In this document: positions 1 to 5,142 of the stretch, piece after piece | Numbering within the stretch: the stretch's first letter is position 1 | Layout: the number at the start of each line of letters is the position of its first letter | Assembly (NCBI GenBank): GCA_003170035.1 | Contig: PMZX01000387.1 | Location: 20,205-25,363, forward strand | Length of the DNA: 5,159 nucleotides | Direction of reading: 5' to 3' | Source: Myxococcales bacterium | GTDB lineage: Bacteria; Myxococcota_A; Polyangia; Fen-1088 | Made by a program: the position numbers and the translations under genes | Notes under the pieces: model-generated | Told to the model about the DNA's origin: nothing | The model's input: only the letters and a program-made list of their open reading frames with translations | Databases searched by the model: none

Positions 1-840
1 CTCGACAAGAAGCTGTCGACCTTCTTCCTGCAAGGCGATCTCGACGAGCGCCTGATCGCCCTGCGCGTGGCCGCGCCCGCAGGCCTGTCCAGCATCCTGC
101 GCCAGGCCGTGCGAGACGGCGACGATAGCCTGCGCCTTGCGGCCATGAAGGCGGCGGCTGGCATGCAGCCGCCCGCCCTGGAGATCCTGCAGGCCGGAGC
201 TGAAGACCGGCAGGGCCTGGTGCGCGCCGAGGCCGTGCGCGCGCTGGCGGCCGCCTCCGGGAGTGGCCCCGAGCGTGTCCTACCGGTCTTTGAGGCCATG
301 CTGCGCGCGAGCGACGCGGCCACCAGGCGGGCGGGCGCCCTGGCCCTCGGCGACGTCAGTGGGGCGCCCGCAGCCACCGCGGCCCTGCTGGCCGGGGTGC
401 TGCATCAGCGGGGGGAATCGGTCCGATCCGCGGCCGCTGAGGCCCTGGCGAGCCTCGCCCAGCGCGATCCCAAGGCAGCCGGGCCATTTCTCGAACAGGC
501 GATCAGCGATCCGGCCCATGACGTGCGAGCGGCTGCCATCCGCGGTCTGGGCACCACCTGGGCTCGCCAGCGCCGACCCGCCGAGGTGGCCGAGATCCTG
601 GAATCCTGCGAGACCGACAGCGCGCGCCGGCTTGTAGCGGTTGAGGCTTTGGTCATTCAGGCCTCGCAGGCAGGCAGTGGCAAGGCCGGTGAGGATGCGA
701 AACAGGCCAGGAATCTGCTCGAACGACTGGCCACATCAGGGCCGCCGCTGGCCCGCCTGGCCGCGCAGGTGGGCCGCGCCTTCATCGGCGCCAGGCTCGA
801 GGACATGCACGCATTCTTCGACCGCCTGTATGGGGGCTAG
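1..840 (+). CDS. HEAT-repeat protein, 5'-truncated by the window edge
   Basis: The frame is open from the first base (LDKKLSTFFL...), so the gene starts upstream; the GTG at 67 lies mid-protein and is not a credible start. The 279 visible residues are almost entirely alpha-helical HEAT / PBS-lyase-type repeats. Units with the VR..A..AL pattern are visible near residues 42-55, 72-85, 106-121, 139-154, 173-188, 207-220 and 249-263 (numbered from base 1), for example GLVRAEAVRALAAA and ESVRSAAAEALASL. No catalytic motif is visible in this part. HEAT solenoids usually act as protein-binding scaffolds; any more exact function would depend on the missing N-terminus. The protein ends in an aromatic tail (HAFFDRLYGG). 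The TAG stop at 838-840 overlaps the stop of the convergent lipoprotein gene. Family call is strong, role unknown. Confidence 0.85.
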   Translation, partial: LDKKLSTFFLQGDLDERLIALRVAAPAGLSSILRQAVRDGDDSLRLAAMKAAAGMQPPALEILQAGAEDRQGLVRAEAVRALAAASGSGPERVLPVFEAMLRASDAATRRAGALALGDVSGAPAATAALLAGVLHQRGESVRSAAAEALASLAQRDPKAAGPFLEQAISDPAHDVRAAAIRGLGTTWARQRRPAEVAEILESCETDSARRLVAVEALVIQASQAGSGKAGEDAKQARNLLERLATSGPPLARLAAQVGRAFIGARLEDMHAFFDRLYGG

Positions 841-1628
841 TCTGTAGAAGCGTCTTGCCCCACTGGGACGGCGACGCTGGGCTGGTAGGCTAGGCAGGCC
901 GGCGTTCCGTCAGCAAAACGCACGTCGGTGCCGCACTTGGAAGCAAAGGGCTCGCAGAAGCCGCTGGCACAATCGCCGTCATCCTGACAGGCGAGCCCGA
1001 TCGACACGCGACCAGTACAGAATCCGCTGGCACACCGGAGATCTTCCAGGCAGATAGTCCCGGCACCGCAGCCTGAGCCAAACCCTGATCGAACTATACA
1101 CATCAACACCCCAGAGGCGCCACCGCAGTAGTAGCCCAGCGGGCAGGTTTCGCCGATGTTGGCACAGCCCGCGCCCGGGTCGACTCGGCGCAAGCTGCCG
1201 CAGCGGCCCTTGTCGCAGATGAGGGTTCCACTACAGTCGGCATCGACGCTGCAGATGTCGTTCGCCTTTGCGTTGCCGTGAAACACGCGCTCGCACGCGG
1301 TGTCGATACTGCGGAAGTTGCTCGCGTCGATGGCCAGGTTCTGTTTGAGCAAGCCAAATACCGCGCTCACCCTCGACAGACAGGCGTCCGCATTTGCAGG
1401 ATCGAACGGTCGCTGCGCGTCCTCCTCGCCTTGCCCCCAGGCTGCGCACCATGCCTGCCGTGTGGCCTGACAGTCGGCCTCGGCTACCAGGCACGCCGGG
1501 GCCACGCTGCTGCATTCGCGCTCGCTGCGGTTCTGACAGAACTCTGCCCGGGTCATCGGCCGATCGTCGCGATTGCAGCTCGTAACAACCAGGGCGACCA
1601 GGACGGCAGCAAGAATCGGCTTGCACAT
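837..1628 (-). CDS. Cysteine-rich Dickkopf-like lipoprotein (predicted, secreted)
   Basis: A 263-residue protein with a short lipoprotein signal peptide: MCKP, then a hydrophobic run (ILAAVLVALVV), then the lipobox VTSC, with acylated Cys at about residue 18. The mature part has 24 further cysteines, enough for up to 12 disulfides, so it should fold outside the cytoplasm. Two CxxDxDC-type units (CSVDADCSGTLICDKGRC and CQDDGDCASGFCEPFASKC) flank other short-spaced Cys motifs. This resembles the Dickkopf-like Cys-rich lipoproteins common in Myxococcota. Function is unknown; ligand or surface binding would be a guess. The ATG at 1628 is chosen because it places a short basic N-region before the hydrophobic core. 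An in-frame TTG at 1664 would add 12 residues including RRRR. The Shine-Dalgarno is weak. The gene lies 57 bp after rny on the same strand, so it may be cotranscribed or use a promoter inside rny. Confidence 0.8.
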   Translation of the reverse strand: MCKPILAAVLVALVVTSCNRDDRPMTRAEFCQNRSERECSSVAPACLVAEADCQATRQAWCAAWGQGEEDAQRPFDPANADACLSRVSAVFGLLKQNLAIDASNFRSIDTACERVFHGNAKANDICSVDADCSGTLICDKGRCGSLRRVDPGAGCANIGETCPLGYYCGGASGVLMCIVRSGFGSGCGAGTICLEDLRCASGFCTGRVSIGLACQDDGDCASGFCEPFASKCGTDVRFADGTPACLAYQPSVAVPVGQDASTD

Positions 1629-1685
1629 ACTGCCCGATCTTCGCCGCCTGGGCGAGCCCGTCAAGAATCGTGGCTTTTCACGCCG

Positions 1686-3245
1686 CTACTTGGCGTAGTC
1701 GACGGCTCGGGTCTCGCGCACGACCGACACGCGAATCTGCCCCGGGTAGGCCAGATGCGCCTCCACCTTGCGCGCGATGTCCTTGGACAGGGTACGCGCC
1801 TGGTCGTCGGTGACCTTGGTGTTCTCGACCAGCACTCGGACCTCGTGCCCCGCCTGGATGGCGAAGGCGCGCTCGACACCGTCGAAGCTGCCCGCAATCT
1901 TCTCTAGATCAGCCAGCCGCTGCACGTAGGTTTCCAGGGTTTCGCGCCTGGCGCCGGGCCGCTGGTTGGCCAGCACATTGGCCGCATCCACGATGTGGTC
2001 GAGCACGTCGTCCGCAGCAGCCTCACCGTGGTGGCACTCGATGGCGTGGACGATCTTGGCCGACTCCCCGTACTTGCGCGCCAGCACCGCGCCGGCCTGG
2101 GCGTGCGAGCCCTCAATCTCCTGTTCCGCGCAGCAGCCGATGTCGTGCAACAGACCCGCGCGCCGGGCAGTCTTGACCGGATAGCCGAGCTCGCCCGCGA
2201 TCACACCCGACAGGAAGCCCACCTCGACCGAATGGGCCAGCAGGTTCTGCCCGCTGCCCGCTCGGAACTTCAACTTGCCCACCAGCCGCGACAGTTCGGG
2301 GTGCAAGCGGCCGATGCCCAGATCGAAGGCCGCCTGGTCGCCTGCCTCCTTGCACTGTTGCTCGACCTCCTCGGTGGCCTTCTTGACCATCTCCTCGATG
2401 CGGGTCGGGTGGATGCGACCGTCGGCGATCAGGCGGGTGAGCGCCAGGCGCGCGATCTCGCGCCGTACGGGATTGAAACAAGAAATCACCACCGCCTCGG
2501 GCGTGTCGTCGATGATGAGGTCGATGCCGGTGGCCTGTTCCAGCGCGCGGATATTGCGCCCTTCACGTCCGATGATGCGTCCTTTCATGTCGTCGGAAGG
2601 CAAGGGCACGACGGAGACCGTACGCTCGGCCACATATTCGCTGGCGTAGCGTTGCACTGCCGCGCTGAGGATCATCTGCGCCTTCTGCTGCGCCTGCTCG
2701 CGTGCCTCGTCCTCGATGCGCCGGACCTCAAGCGCCGCTGCCGCGCGCGCCGATTCGCGCACCTCGGCCTCCAGCGCTTTGCGTGCCTCGGCCTCGGTCA
2801 TCCCTGCGACCTTTTCCAGACGCGCCCGCGCCTCGGCCACCTGGGCAGCGCCCGCGCGTGCCGCCGCCTCGGCGGCCTGCTCGCGCGCCTGAAGCTGCCG
2901 TTCCTTACGGTGCAGGTTCTCCTTCTCCGCCTTCATGTCGCGGTCACGCCGCTCCAGGGCCTCATGCTTGGCACCGGTCGCGGCCGCTTGCCGGTCGAGT
3001 TCCTGACGACGCACGCGCAGCTCGGCATCCACTTCGGCGCGCACCTTTTGCGCCGCCTCCTTGGCCTCCAGCGCAGCCTGCCTGCGGATGGCGTCGGCCT
3101 CGGCGTGCGCGGCAGCCAGGGCACGCTGGCGTTCCTCTTCCGTCTGGGGCACGGCGTCCGGCTTGGAGGCCCGTCCCAGGAAGAAGGCCATGCCCGCCGC
3201 GAGGAGGGCGACCAGGATGCCGACGATGATGACGACGGGGTTCAT
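1686..3245 (-). CDS. rny: Ribonuclease Y, with non-canonical HD-domain residues
   Basis: Endoribonuclease that starts mRNA decay at the inner membrane face. The 519 residues match the usual family length. Order: an N-terminal membrane anchor (about 3-24, VVIIVGILVALLAAG), a long Glu/Arg/Ala/Gln-rich coiled coil (about 35-205), a KH RNA-binding domain (about 208-275, with KGRIIGREGRNIR at 221-233), an HD phosphohydrolase domain (about 330-430) and the family C-terminus ending RETRAVDYAK. In the HD domain H338, H367-D368, H381 and H405-H406 are present. However, the usual HDIGK reads HDIGCC (C371, C372), and the distal Asp of the canonical AADA segment reads Asn (N423, in VDAANVL). D419 lies one helical turn earlier and might substitute. 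The KH domain shows no such drift. The ATG is supported by a TAAGG box 8 bp upstream that overlaps the fthC stop. The family assignment is very secure; full catalytic activity is less certain. Confidence 0.96.
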   Translation of the reverse strand: MNPVVIIVGILVALLAAGMAFFLGRASKPDAVPQTEEERQRALAAAHAEADAIRRQAALEAKEAAQKVRAEVDAELRVRRQELDRQAAATGAKHEALERRDRDMKAEKENLHRKERQLQAREQAAEAAARAGAAQVAEARARLEKVAGMTEAEARKALEAEVRESARAAAALEVRRIEDEAREQAQQKAQMILSAAVQRYASEYVAERTVSVVPLPSDDMKGRIIGREGRNIRALEQATGIDLIIDDTPEAVVISCFNPVRREIARLALTRLIADGRIHPTRIEEMVKKATEEVEQQCKEAGDQAAFDLGIGRLHPELSRLVGKLKFRAGSGQNLLAHSVEVGFLSGVIAGELGYPVKTARRAGLLHDIGCCAEQEIEGSHAQAGAVLARKYGESAKIVHAIECHHGEAAADDVLDHIVDAANVLANQRPGARRETLETYVQRLADLEKIAGSFDGVERAFAIQAGHEVRVLVENTKVTDDQARTLSKDIARKVEAHLAYPGQIRVSVVRETRAVDYAK

Positions 3246-3262
3246 CGGGTGGCCTTACTCAG
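3246..3262 (-). promoter_or_regulatory. rny ribosome-binding site overlapping the fthC stop
   Basis: Reading the minus strand, fthC ends in GAG-TAA and the next bases are GG, giving TAAGG about 8 nt before the rny ATG at 3245. The genes are only 9 bp apart, so the rny Shine-Dalgarno sits on the fthC stop codon. This geometry suggests translational coupling and one mRNA for both. Confidence 0.6.
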
Positions 3263-3881
3263 GAACGGCGCCACAACGAACCACGCGCGCGTCCGTGACA
3301 ACGCAGTCGATGGGCACATCCCACTCACCCGTGGGACAACTCTCGGCAATCTGGAAATCGTAGCCAAACCCGACGAAGAAACCCGACGGCCCGTCGGGGT
3401 GAGCACGCACGTAGGCCATTAACTCGTCGTAGTACCCGCCGCCATATCCAACCCGTCCGCCACGTGCGTCGAAGGCGAGGCCCGGGACCATGAAGACGTC
3501 GATGTCATGCGGCGCCACCTCGGGACAGCCGGGCCCTGGCTCGAGCAAGCCGAAGATGCCAAACACCAGCTCCGAAGGGCCTTCCACCCGGTGAAAGCGC
3601 AGGCGCGGGGGGAGCAGTTCGGCGCTCACGCGTGGCAGAACCACAGCGATGCCGCGCCGTCGCAGCCCCTCGATGGCACGCGAGGTGTCGATCTCAGACC
3701 GGGTAGACACAAAGGCCGCGACCACGCGCGCCGCCGCCACTTCAGACAAGTCGAGCAGAAGATCAGTCGCGGCCTGGGCGAAGCTTGCACGCTGTTCCGC
3801 AGACAGCTCCTCACGCCGGCTGGCCATGACGCGCCGGAGCGCCCGCTTCTCGTCGCGCAGCCAGAGATCAGCCGGGGACAT
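3255..3881 (-). CDS. fthC: 5-formyltetrahydrofolate cyclo-ligase (5-FCL, MTHFS)
   Basis: Cytosolic enzyme that uses ATP to convert 5-formyl-THF to 5,10-methenyl-THF, returning the stored folate to one-carbon metabolism. The 208 residues fit the family's usual size of about 190-205. The N-terminus has the basic helix EKRALRRVMASRREEL; VSTRSEID follows at about 58-65, in the usual substrate-region position. The signature RVGYGGGYYD (143-152) is the conserved glycine-rich phosphate-binding segment. The C-terminus has GFGYDFQ and DVPIDCVVTD as in the family. The ATG at 3881 is chosen because homology begins directly after it; the frame runs on to an ATG at 3977, but those 32 residues look non-homologous and overlap the probable upstream RNA. 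No strong Shine-Dalgarno is seen. It lies downstream of the zapA/6S region and is coupled to rny, a known proteobacterial order. Confidence 0.93.
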   Translation of the reverse strand: MSPADLWLRDEKRALRRVMASRREELSAEQRASFAQAATDLLLDLSEVAAARVVAAFVSTRSEIDTSRAIEGLRRRGIAVVLPRVSAELLPPRLRFHRVEGPSELVFGIFGLLEPGPGCPEVAPHDIDVFMVPGLAFDARGGRVGYGGGYYDELMAYVRAHPDGPSGFFVGFGYDFQIAESCPTGEWDVPIDCVVTDARVVRCGAVPE

Positions 3882-3911
3882 CGATACCGACGGCTCGTTC
3901 CCGACCACGCT

Positions 3912-4056
3912 GCCCAGCCCAACGCAGACTCCCCCTGCCACGGCAAAGCGTCGCAAGGGTGTGAAGAACGAGGCCATCGCCTCGGAAAAGTTGGGTTTCG
4001 GTTGTGTCCATCTATGGAGGCGTCCGCCACCGGGCGAACGATCATGTCAGCTGGGT
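3912..4056 (-). ncRNA. ssrS: Probable 6S-like structured RNA between zapA and fthC
   Basis: 6S RNA mimics an open promoter and binds the housekeeping RNA polymerase holoenzyme; in many proteobacteria it lies between zapA and 5-FCL, exactly this spot. A TATAGT box places a start near A4056. The ends pair: 4060-4050 (GCCCACCCAGC) against 3923-3912 (GTTGGGCTGGGC), 11 pairs with one bulged C and one G-U; about four outer pairs lie before the predicted start. Inside, GTTCGCC/GGCGGAC (4039-4033 with 4028-4022) and CGAGGC/GCCTCG (3984-3979 with 3974-3969, loop GATG) form hairpins, and GACGCCTCC can alternatively pair with GGGGGAGTC. The 5' part (GTTCGC...GCGGAC) recalls E. coli 6S (GUUCGC...GCGGGC), from memory. 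At about 145 nt it is short, and I could not draw a full rod with a central bubble. The segment could instead be just the fthC leader. Ends are approximate. Confidence 0.5.
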
Positions 4057-4062
4057 GGGCCC

Positions 4063-4093
4063 ACTATACCGCAAGAAGGCCTGCGCCAGTCTA
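4063..4093 (-). promoter_or_regulatory. Candidate sigma-70-type promoter for the 6S-like RNA and fthC-rny
   Basis: On the minus strand a TATAGT hexamer (4068-4063) lies 36 bp after the zapA stop and predicts a start near 4056. A -35-like TAGACT (4093-4088) matches four of six TTGACA positions at a long 19 bp spacing; no better box sits at 17 bp. A perfect 10 bp palindrome, GTGGGCCCAC (4055-4064), covers the end of the -10 box and the expected start site. The position just in front of a structured leader supports a real promoter; the -35 is weak. Confidence 0.5.
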
Positions 4094-4104
4094 TGAACGG
4101 CTGG

Positions 4105-4389
4105 TCAGACGCGAGCCCGGCTCTCGACCAAATGAAGCAGCGCGCGACCCCTGTCCCGAATCCGCTTCTTCAGATCAGCAAGCGTGCGACGCTCCTTGAA
4201 CAGTTCCTCAGTGATCTGCAGTGCCGCCAGGACCGCCAGCGACTGGGTGTCCGCAGTGCGCGTCTGTTTCTGCAACTCCTTCATGCGGCCGTCGAGGAAG
4301 GCTGCCATGTCGCGCATCGCGCGCTCATCTTCGTCGCCACGCAGCACAAAACGCTGCCCTGCAATCTGTACGGTTACTGGCGTCTTCAT
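4105..4389 (-). CDS. zapA: Cell division protein ZapA
   Basis: ZapA binds FtsZ and cross-links its protofilaments, stabilising the Z-ring at mid-cell. The 94 residues match the short family form. The N-terminal globular part begins with the typical beta strand pair (MKTPVTVQIAGQRFVLRGDEDE), followed by MRDMAAFLDGRMKEL. Then comes the family segment SLAVLAALQITEELF, leading into a C-terminal dimer coiled coil (about 68-90, rich in Arg/Lys/Leu). The frame is open upstream to 4539, but that part is unlike ZapA and overlaps the PilZ gene, so the ATG at 4389 is preferred. A GAGGG lies about 17 nt before it, too far for a normal Shine-Dalgarno, so initiation may depend on coupling with the PilZ gene that ends 40 bp upstream. 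Neighbours (6S-like RNA, fthC) reinforce the call. Confidence 0.88.
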   Translation of the reverse strand: MKTPVTVQIAGQRFVLRGDEDERAMRDMAAFLDGRMKELQKQTRTADTQSLAVLAALQITEELFKERRTLADLKKRIRDRGRALLHLVESRARV

Positions 4390-4429
4390 GTCGACGTTGA
4401 GATGACCCTCGTCGTGCGGGGCCCCGATG

Positions 4430-4804
4430 TCAAGGTGCGGAAGCGCCCTGCCCTGCTTCGGCCTGCCAGGCCAGGCCCAGCGACGACAGAACGACCCGGT
4501 CCTCGAAGCTGACATCCATGAACCGGATGCCCATGCCACCGATCCGCGCCGCCTCGCTCACCCAGCGAACCTCGCCACGCAGTTGCAGCGGCTGCGACCG
4601 CCAAGGGATGTCGATCGAGATACGCACCGGCTCGCCGGTGGGATCCAGATAGTCGGAACAGAAGAACACACCGTCGGGGCTCAGATCCGTCACCAACCCT
4701 TCGATGGTCAGGCGCTCACTGACATACCGAGCAGGGACCTCCACCTTCATGCGCACCGCGCGTCTCATCTCGCGCATCTCTCCACGGGAATCTGTCATCG
4801 TCAT
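4430..4804 (-). CDS. PilZ domain protein, probable cyclic di-GMP receptor
   Basis: A single-domain 124-residue PilZ protein. Both cyclic di-GMP-binding motifs are intact: RxxxR as RRAVR (R14-R18) near the N-terminus and DxSxxG as DLSPDG (40-45) on the first strands. The rest of the barrel follows (GVFFCSDYLDPTGEPVRISIDIPW, broken here as GVFFCSDYL / PVRISIDI), then LRGEVRWV and GMGIRFMDVS, like the TIGR02266 PilZ family found often in Myxococcus and relatives. Such stand-alone proteins act as cytosolic effectors that change partner binding on cyclic di-GMP binding; the partner is unknown. Being just upstream of zapA on the same strand, it may act on division (inference). The ATG at 4804 has GAAGGG 6 nt upstream and directly follows an in-frame TAG; an ATG at 4798 is an alternative start. 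Confidence 0.88.
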   Translation of the reverse strand: MTMTDSRGEMREMRRAVRMKVEVPARYVSERLTIEGLVTDLSPDGVFFCSDYLDPTGEPVRISIDIPWRSQPLQLRGEVRWVSEAARIGGMGIRFMDVSFEDRVVLSSLGLAWQAEAGQGASAP

Positions 4805-4852
4805 CTAGAACCCTTCGCTGTGAACTCGACAGTCAATCAGCATCGAGTCCAT
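4805..4852 (-). CDS. Possible 15-codon leader ORF before the PilZ gene
   Basis: ATG at 4852 begins MDSMLIDCRVHSEGF and ends in TAG at 4805, directly touching the PilZ ATG (TAGATG) in the same frame. A GGAAG/AAG-type Shine-Dalgarno lies 5-10 nt before the ATG. It could be a translated leader that passes ribosomes to the PilZ start. It has no recognisable motif, and short ORFs like this occur by chance; the same frame is open upstream into the tRNA, with third-position GC clearly lower than in neighbouring genes. Confidence 0.2.
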   Translation of the reverse strand: MDSMLIDCRVHSEGF

Positions 4853-4889
4853 GTCAACTTCTTCCGCAGGGCCACGGTTCTTGAAAACT

Positions 4890-4905
4890 AGCAGATCAGA
4901 TGCCA
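4890..4905 (-). promoter_or_regulatory. Candidate sigma-54 (-24/-12) promoter for pilZ-zapA
   Basis: The minus-strand sequence TGGCATCTGATCTGCT has the required GG-N10-GC spacing, with TGGCA at -24 and TGCT at -12 (consensus TGGCAC-N5-TTGCW). Three consensus positions differ. A start near 4879 would give a leader of about 75 nt before the PilZ ATG. The same bases contain TGCTAGTTT, a poor extended -10, so a sigma-70 reading is possible. No activator-binding repeats are evident in the short upstream stretch. Confidence 0.3.
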
Positions 4906-5008
4906 TCCGGAAGACGCCAGATCCTTCGCGACATGCCCCAGCCCAACGCCGCGCTGCGCGGGTCACGCTCGTCCAGCCGCTTTTCCAGCCAACGTCGGCC
5001 CACAGCCA

Positions 5009-5017
5009 TGCTACAAC
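5009..5017 (+). promoter_or_regulatory. Weak extended -10 element for tRNA-Lys
   Basis: TGCTACAAC has the TGn extension and four of six TATAAT bases. No -35 is recognisable at 16-18 bp. Its predicted start, near 5024, lies about 46 nt before the mature tRNA 5' end. It is the best candidate seen on this strand, but low confidence; the tRNA may have a promoter I cannot recognise. Confidence 0.25.
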
Positions 5018-5024
5018 TTGCCGC

Positions 5025-5041
5025 CCGGTCGCCAGGACCGG
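5025..5041. repeat. Perfect inverted repeat, 6 bp arms, upstream of tRNA-Lys
   Basis: CCGGTC-GCCAG-GACCGG forms a six-pair GC-rich stem with a five-base loop. It begins at the predicted start of the tRNA precursor, 29 bp before the tRNA. There is no T-tract after it on either strand, so it is not an intrinsic terminator. It could be a structure in the tRNA 5' leader, an operator, or chance. Confidence 0.4.
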
Positions 5042-5069
5042 AGAAAGGAATCTCATCGCATTCTCGTTC

Positions 5070-5142
5070 GGGCCCATAGCTCAATTGGTAGAGCTGCGGA
5101 CTTTTAATCCGTAGGTCGCAGGTTCAATTCCTGCTGGGCCCA
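5070..5142 (+). tRNA. tRNA-Lys (anticodon UUU)
   Basis: All cloverleaf parts are visible. The acceptor stem is GGGCCCA (5070-5076) with TGGGCCC (5135-5141). The D arm is GCTC/GAGC with an AATTGGTA loop. The anticodon stem is GCGGA/TCCGT (one G-U pair) with loop CTTTTAA, anticodon TTT at 5103-5105, reading AAA and AAG lysine codons. The variable loop is AGGTC, and the T arm is GCAGG/CCTGC with TTCAATT. The discriminator is A5142, as expected for lysine. CCA is not encoded (CAG follows), so CCA must be added by nucleotidyltransferase. No integrase or attachment-site duplication is seen here; only 17 bp follow in the window, so a tRNA-associated island to the right cannot be excluded. Confidence 0.97.

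Larger units (their letters stand above)
4853..5069. other. Divergent intergenic region between PilZ gene and tRNA-Lys
   Basis: This stretch shows no convincing protein gene. Two minus-strand frames are open across it, but they start inside the tRNA gene, use third positions with noticeably less G/C than the flanking genes, and show no known motif. It holds the candidate sigma-54 site facing PilZ, a weak extended -10 facing the tRNA, and the inverted repeat at 5025-5041. It most likely serves as the shared promoter and leader region for the two divergent units. Confidence 0.5.

Noticed and set aside
1629..1664. TTG start giving the lipoprotein a 12-residue longer RRRR-containing N-region
   Set aside because: The ATG at 1628 gives a normal-length lipoprotein signal, and the TTG has no better ribosome-binding site. 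It remains possible.
1278..1907. 209-codon + strand frame opposite the lipoprotein and the end of rny
   Set aside because: It is antisense to two supported genes, and its product has no recognisable domain.
1995..3422. 475-codon open frame on the + strand
   Set aside because: It lies fully antisense to rny and the end of fthC, whose domains are unmistakable. Long antisense open frames are expected opposite GC-rich genes, and its product shows no domain.
3882..3977. 32-residue N-terminal extension of 5-FCL with a hydrophobic stretch
   Set aside because: It is absent from the family, would make a signal-like anchor on a cytosolic enzyme, and overlaps the structured RNA candidate. The ATG at 3881 fits family length.
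4417..4426. Palindrome CGGGGCCCCG between the PilZ gene and zapA
   Set aside because: Too short and GC-only to argue for an operator or terminator; no T-tract follows.
4390..4539. 50-residue upstream extension of ZapA
   Set aside because: It overlaps the end of the PilZ gene, has no family similarity, and ZapA homology begins at the ATG at 4389.
3913..4949. 13 bp direct repeat CCCAGCCCAACGC at 3913-3925 and 4937-4949
   Set aside because: One copy is the 3' arm of the proposed 6S closing stem, but a single 13-mer pair in GC-rich DNA of this length is compatible with chance, and flanks do not match.
4805..5077. 90-codon minus-strand frame upstream of PilZ
   Set aside because: It begins inside the tRNA gene, has weak third-position GC bias compared with neighbours and no recognisable motif; only its last 15 codons were kept as a low-confidence leader ORF.
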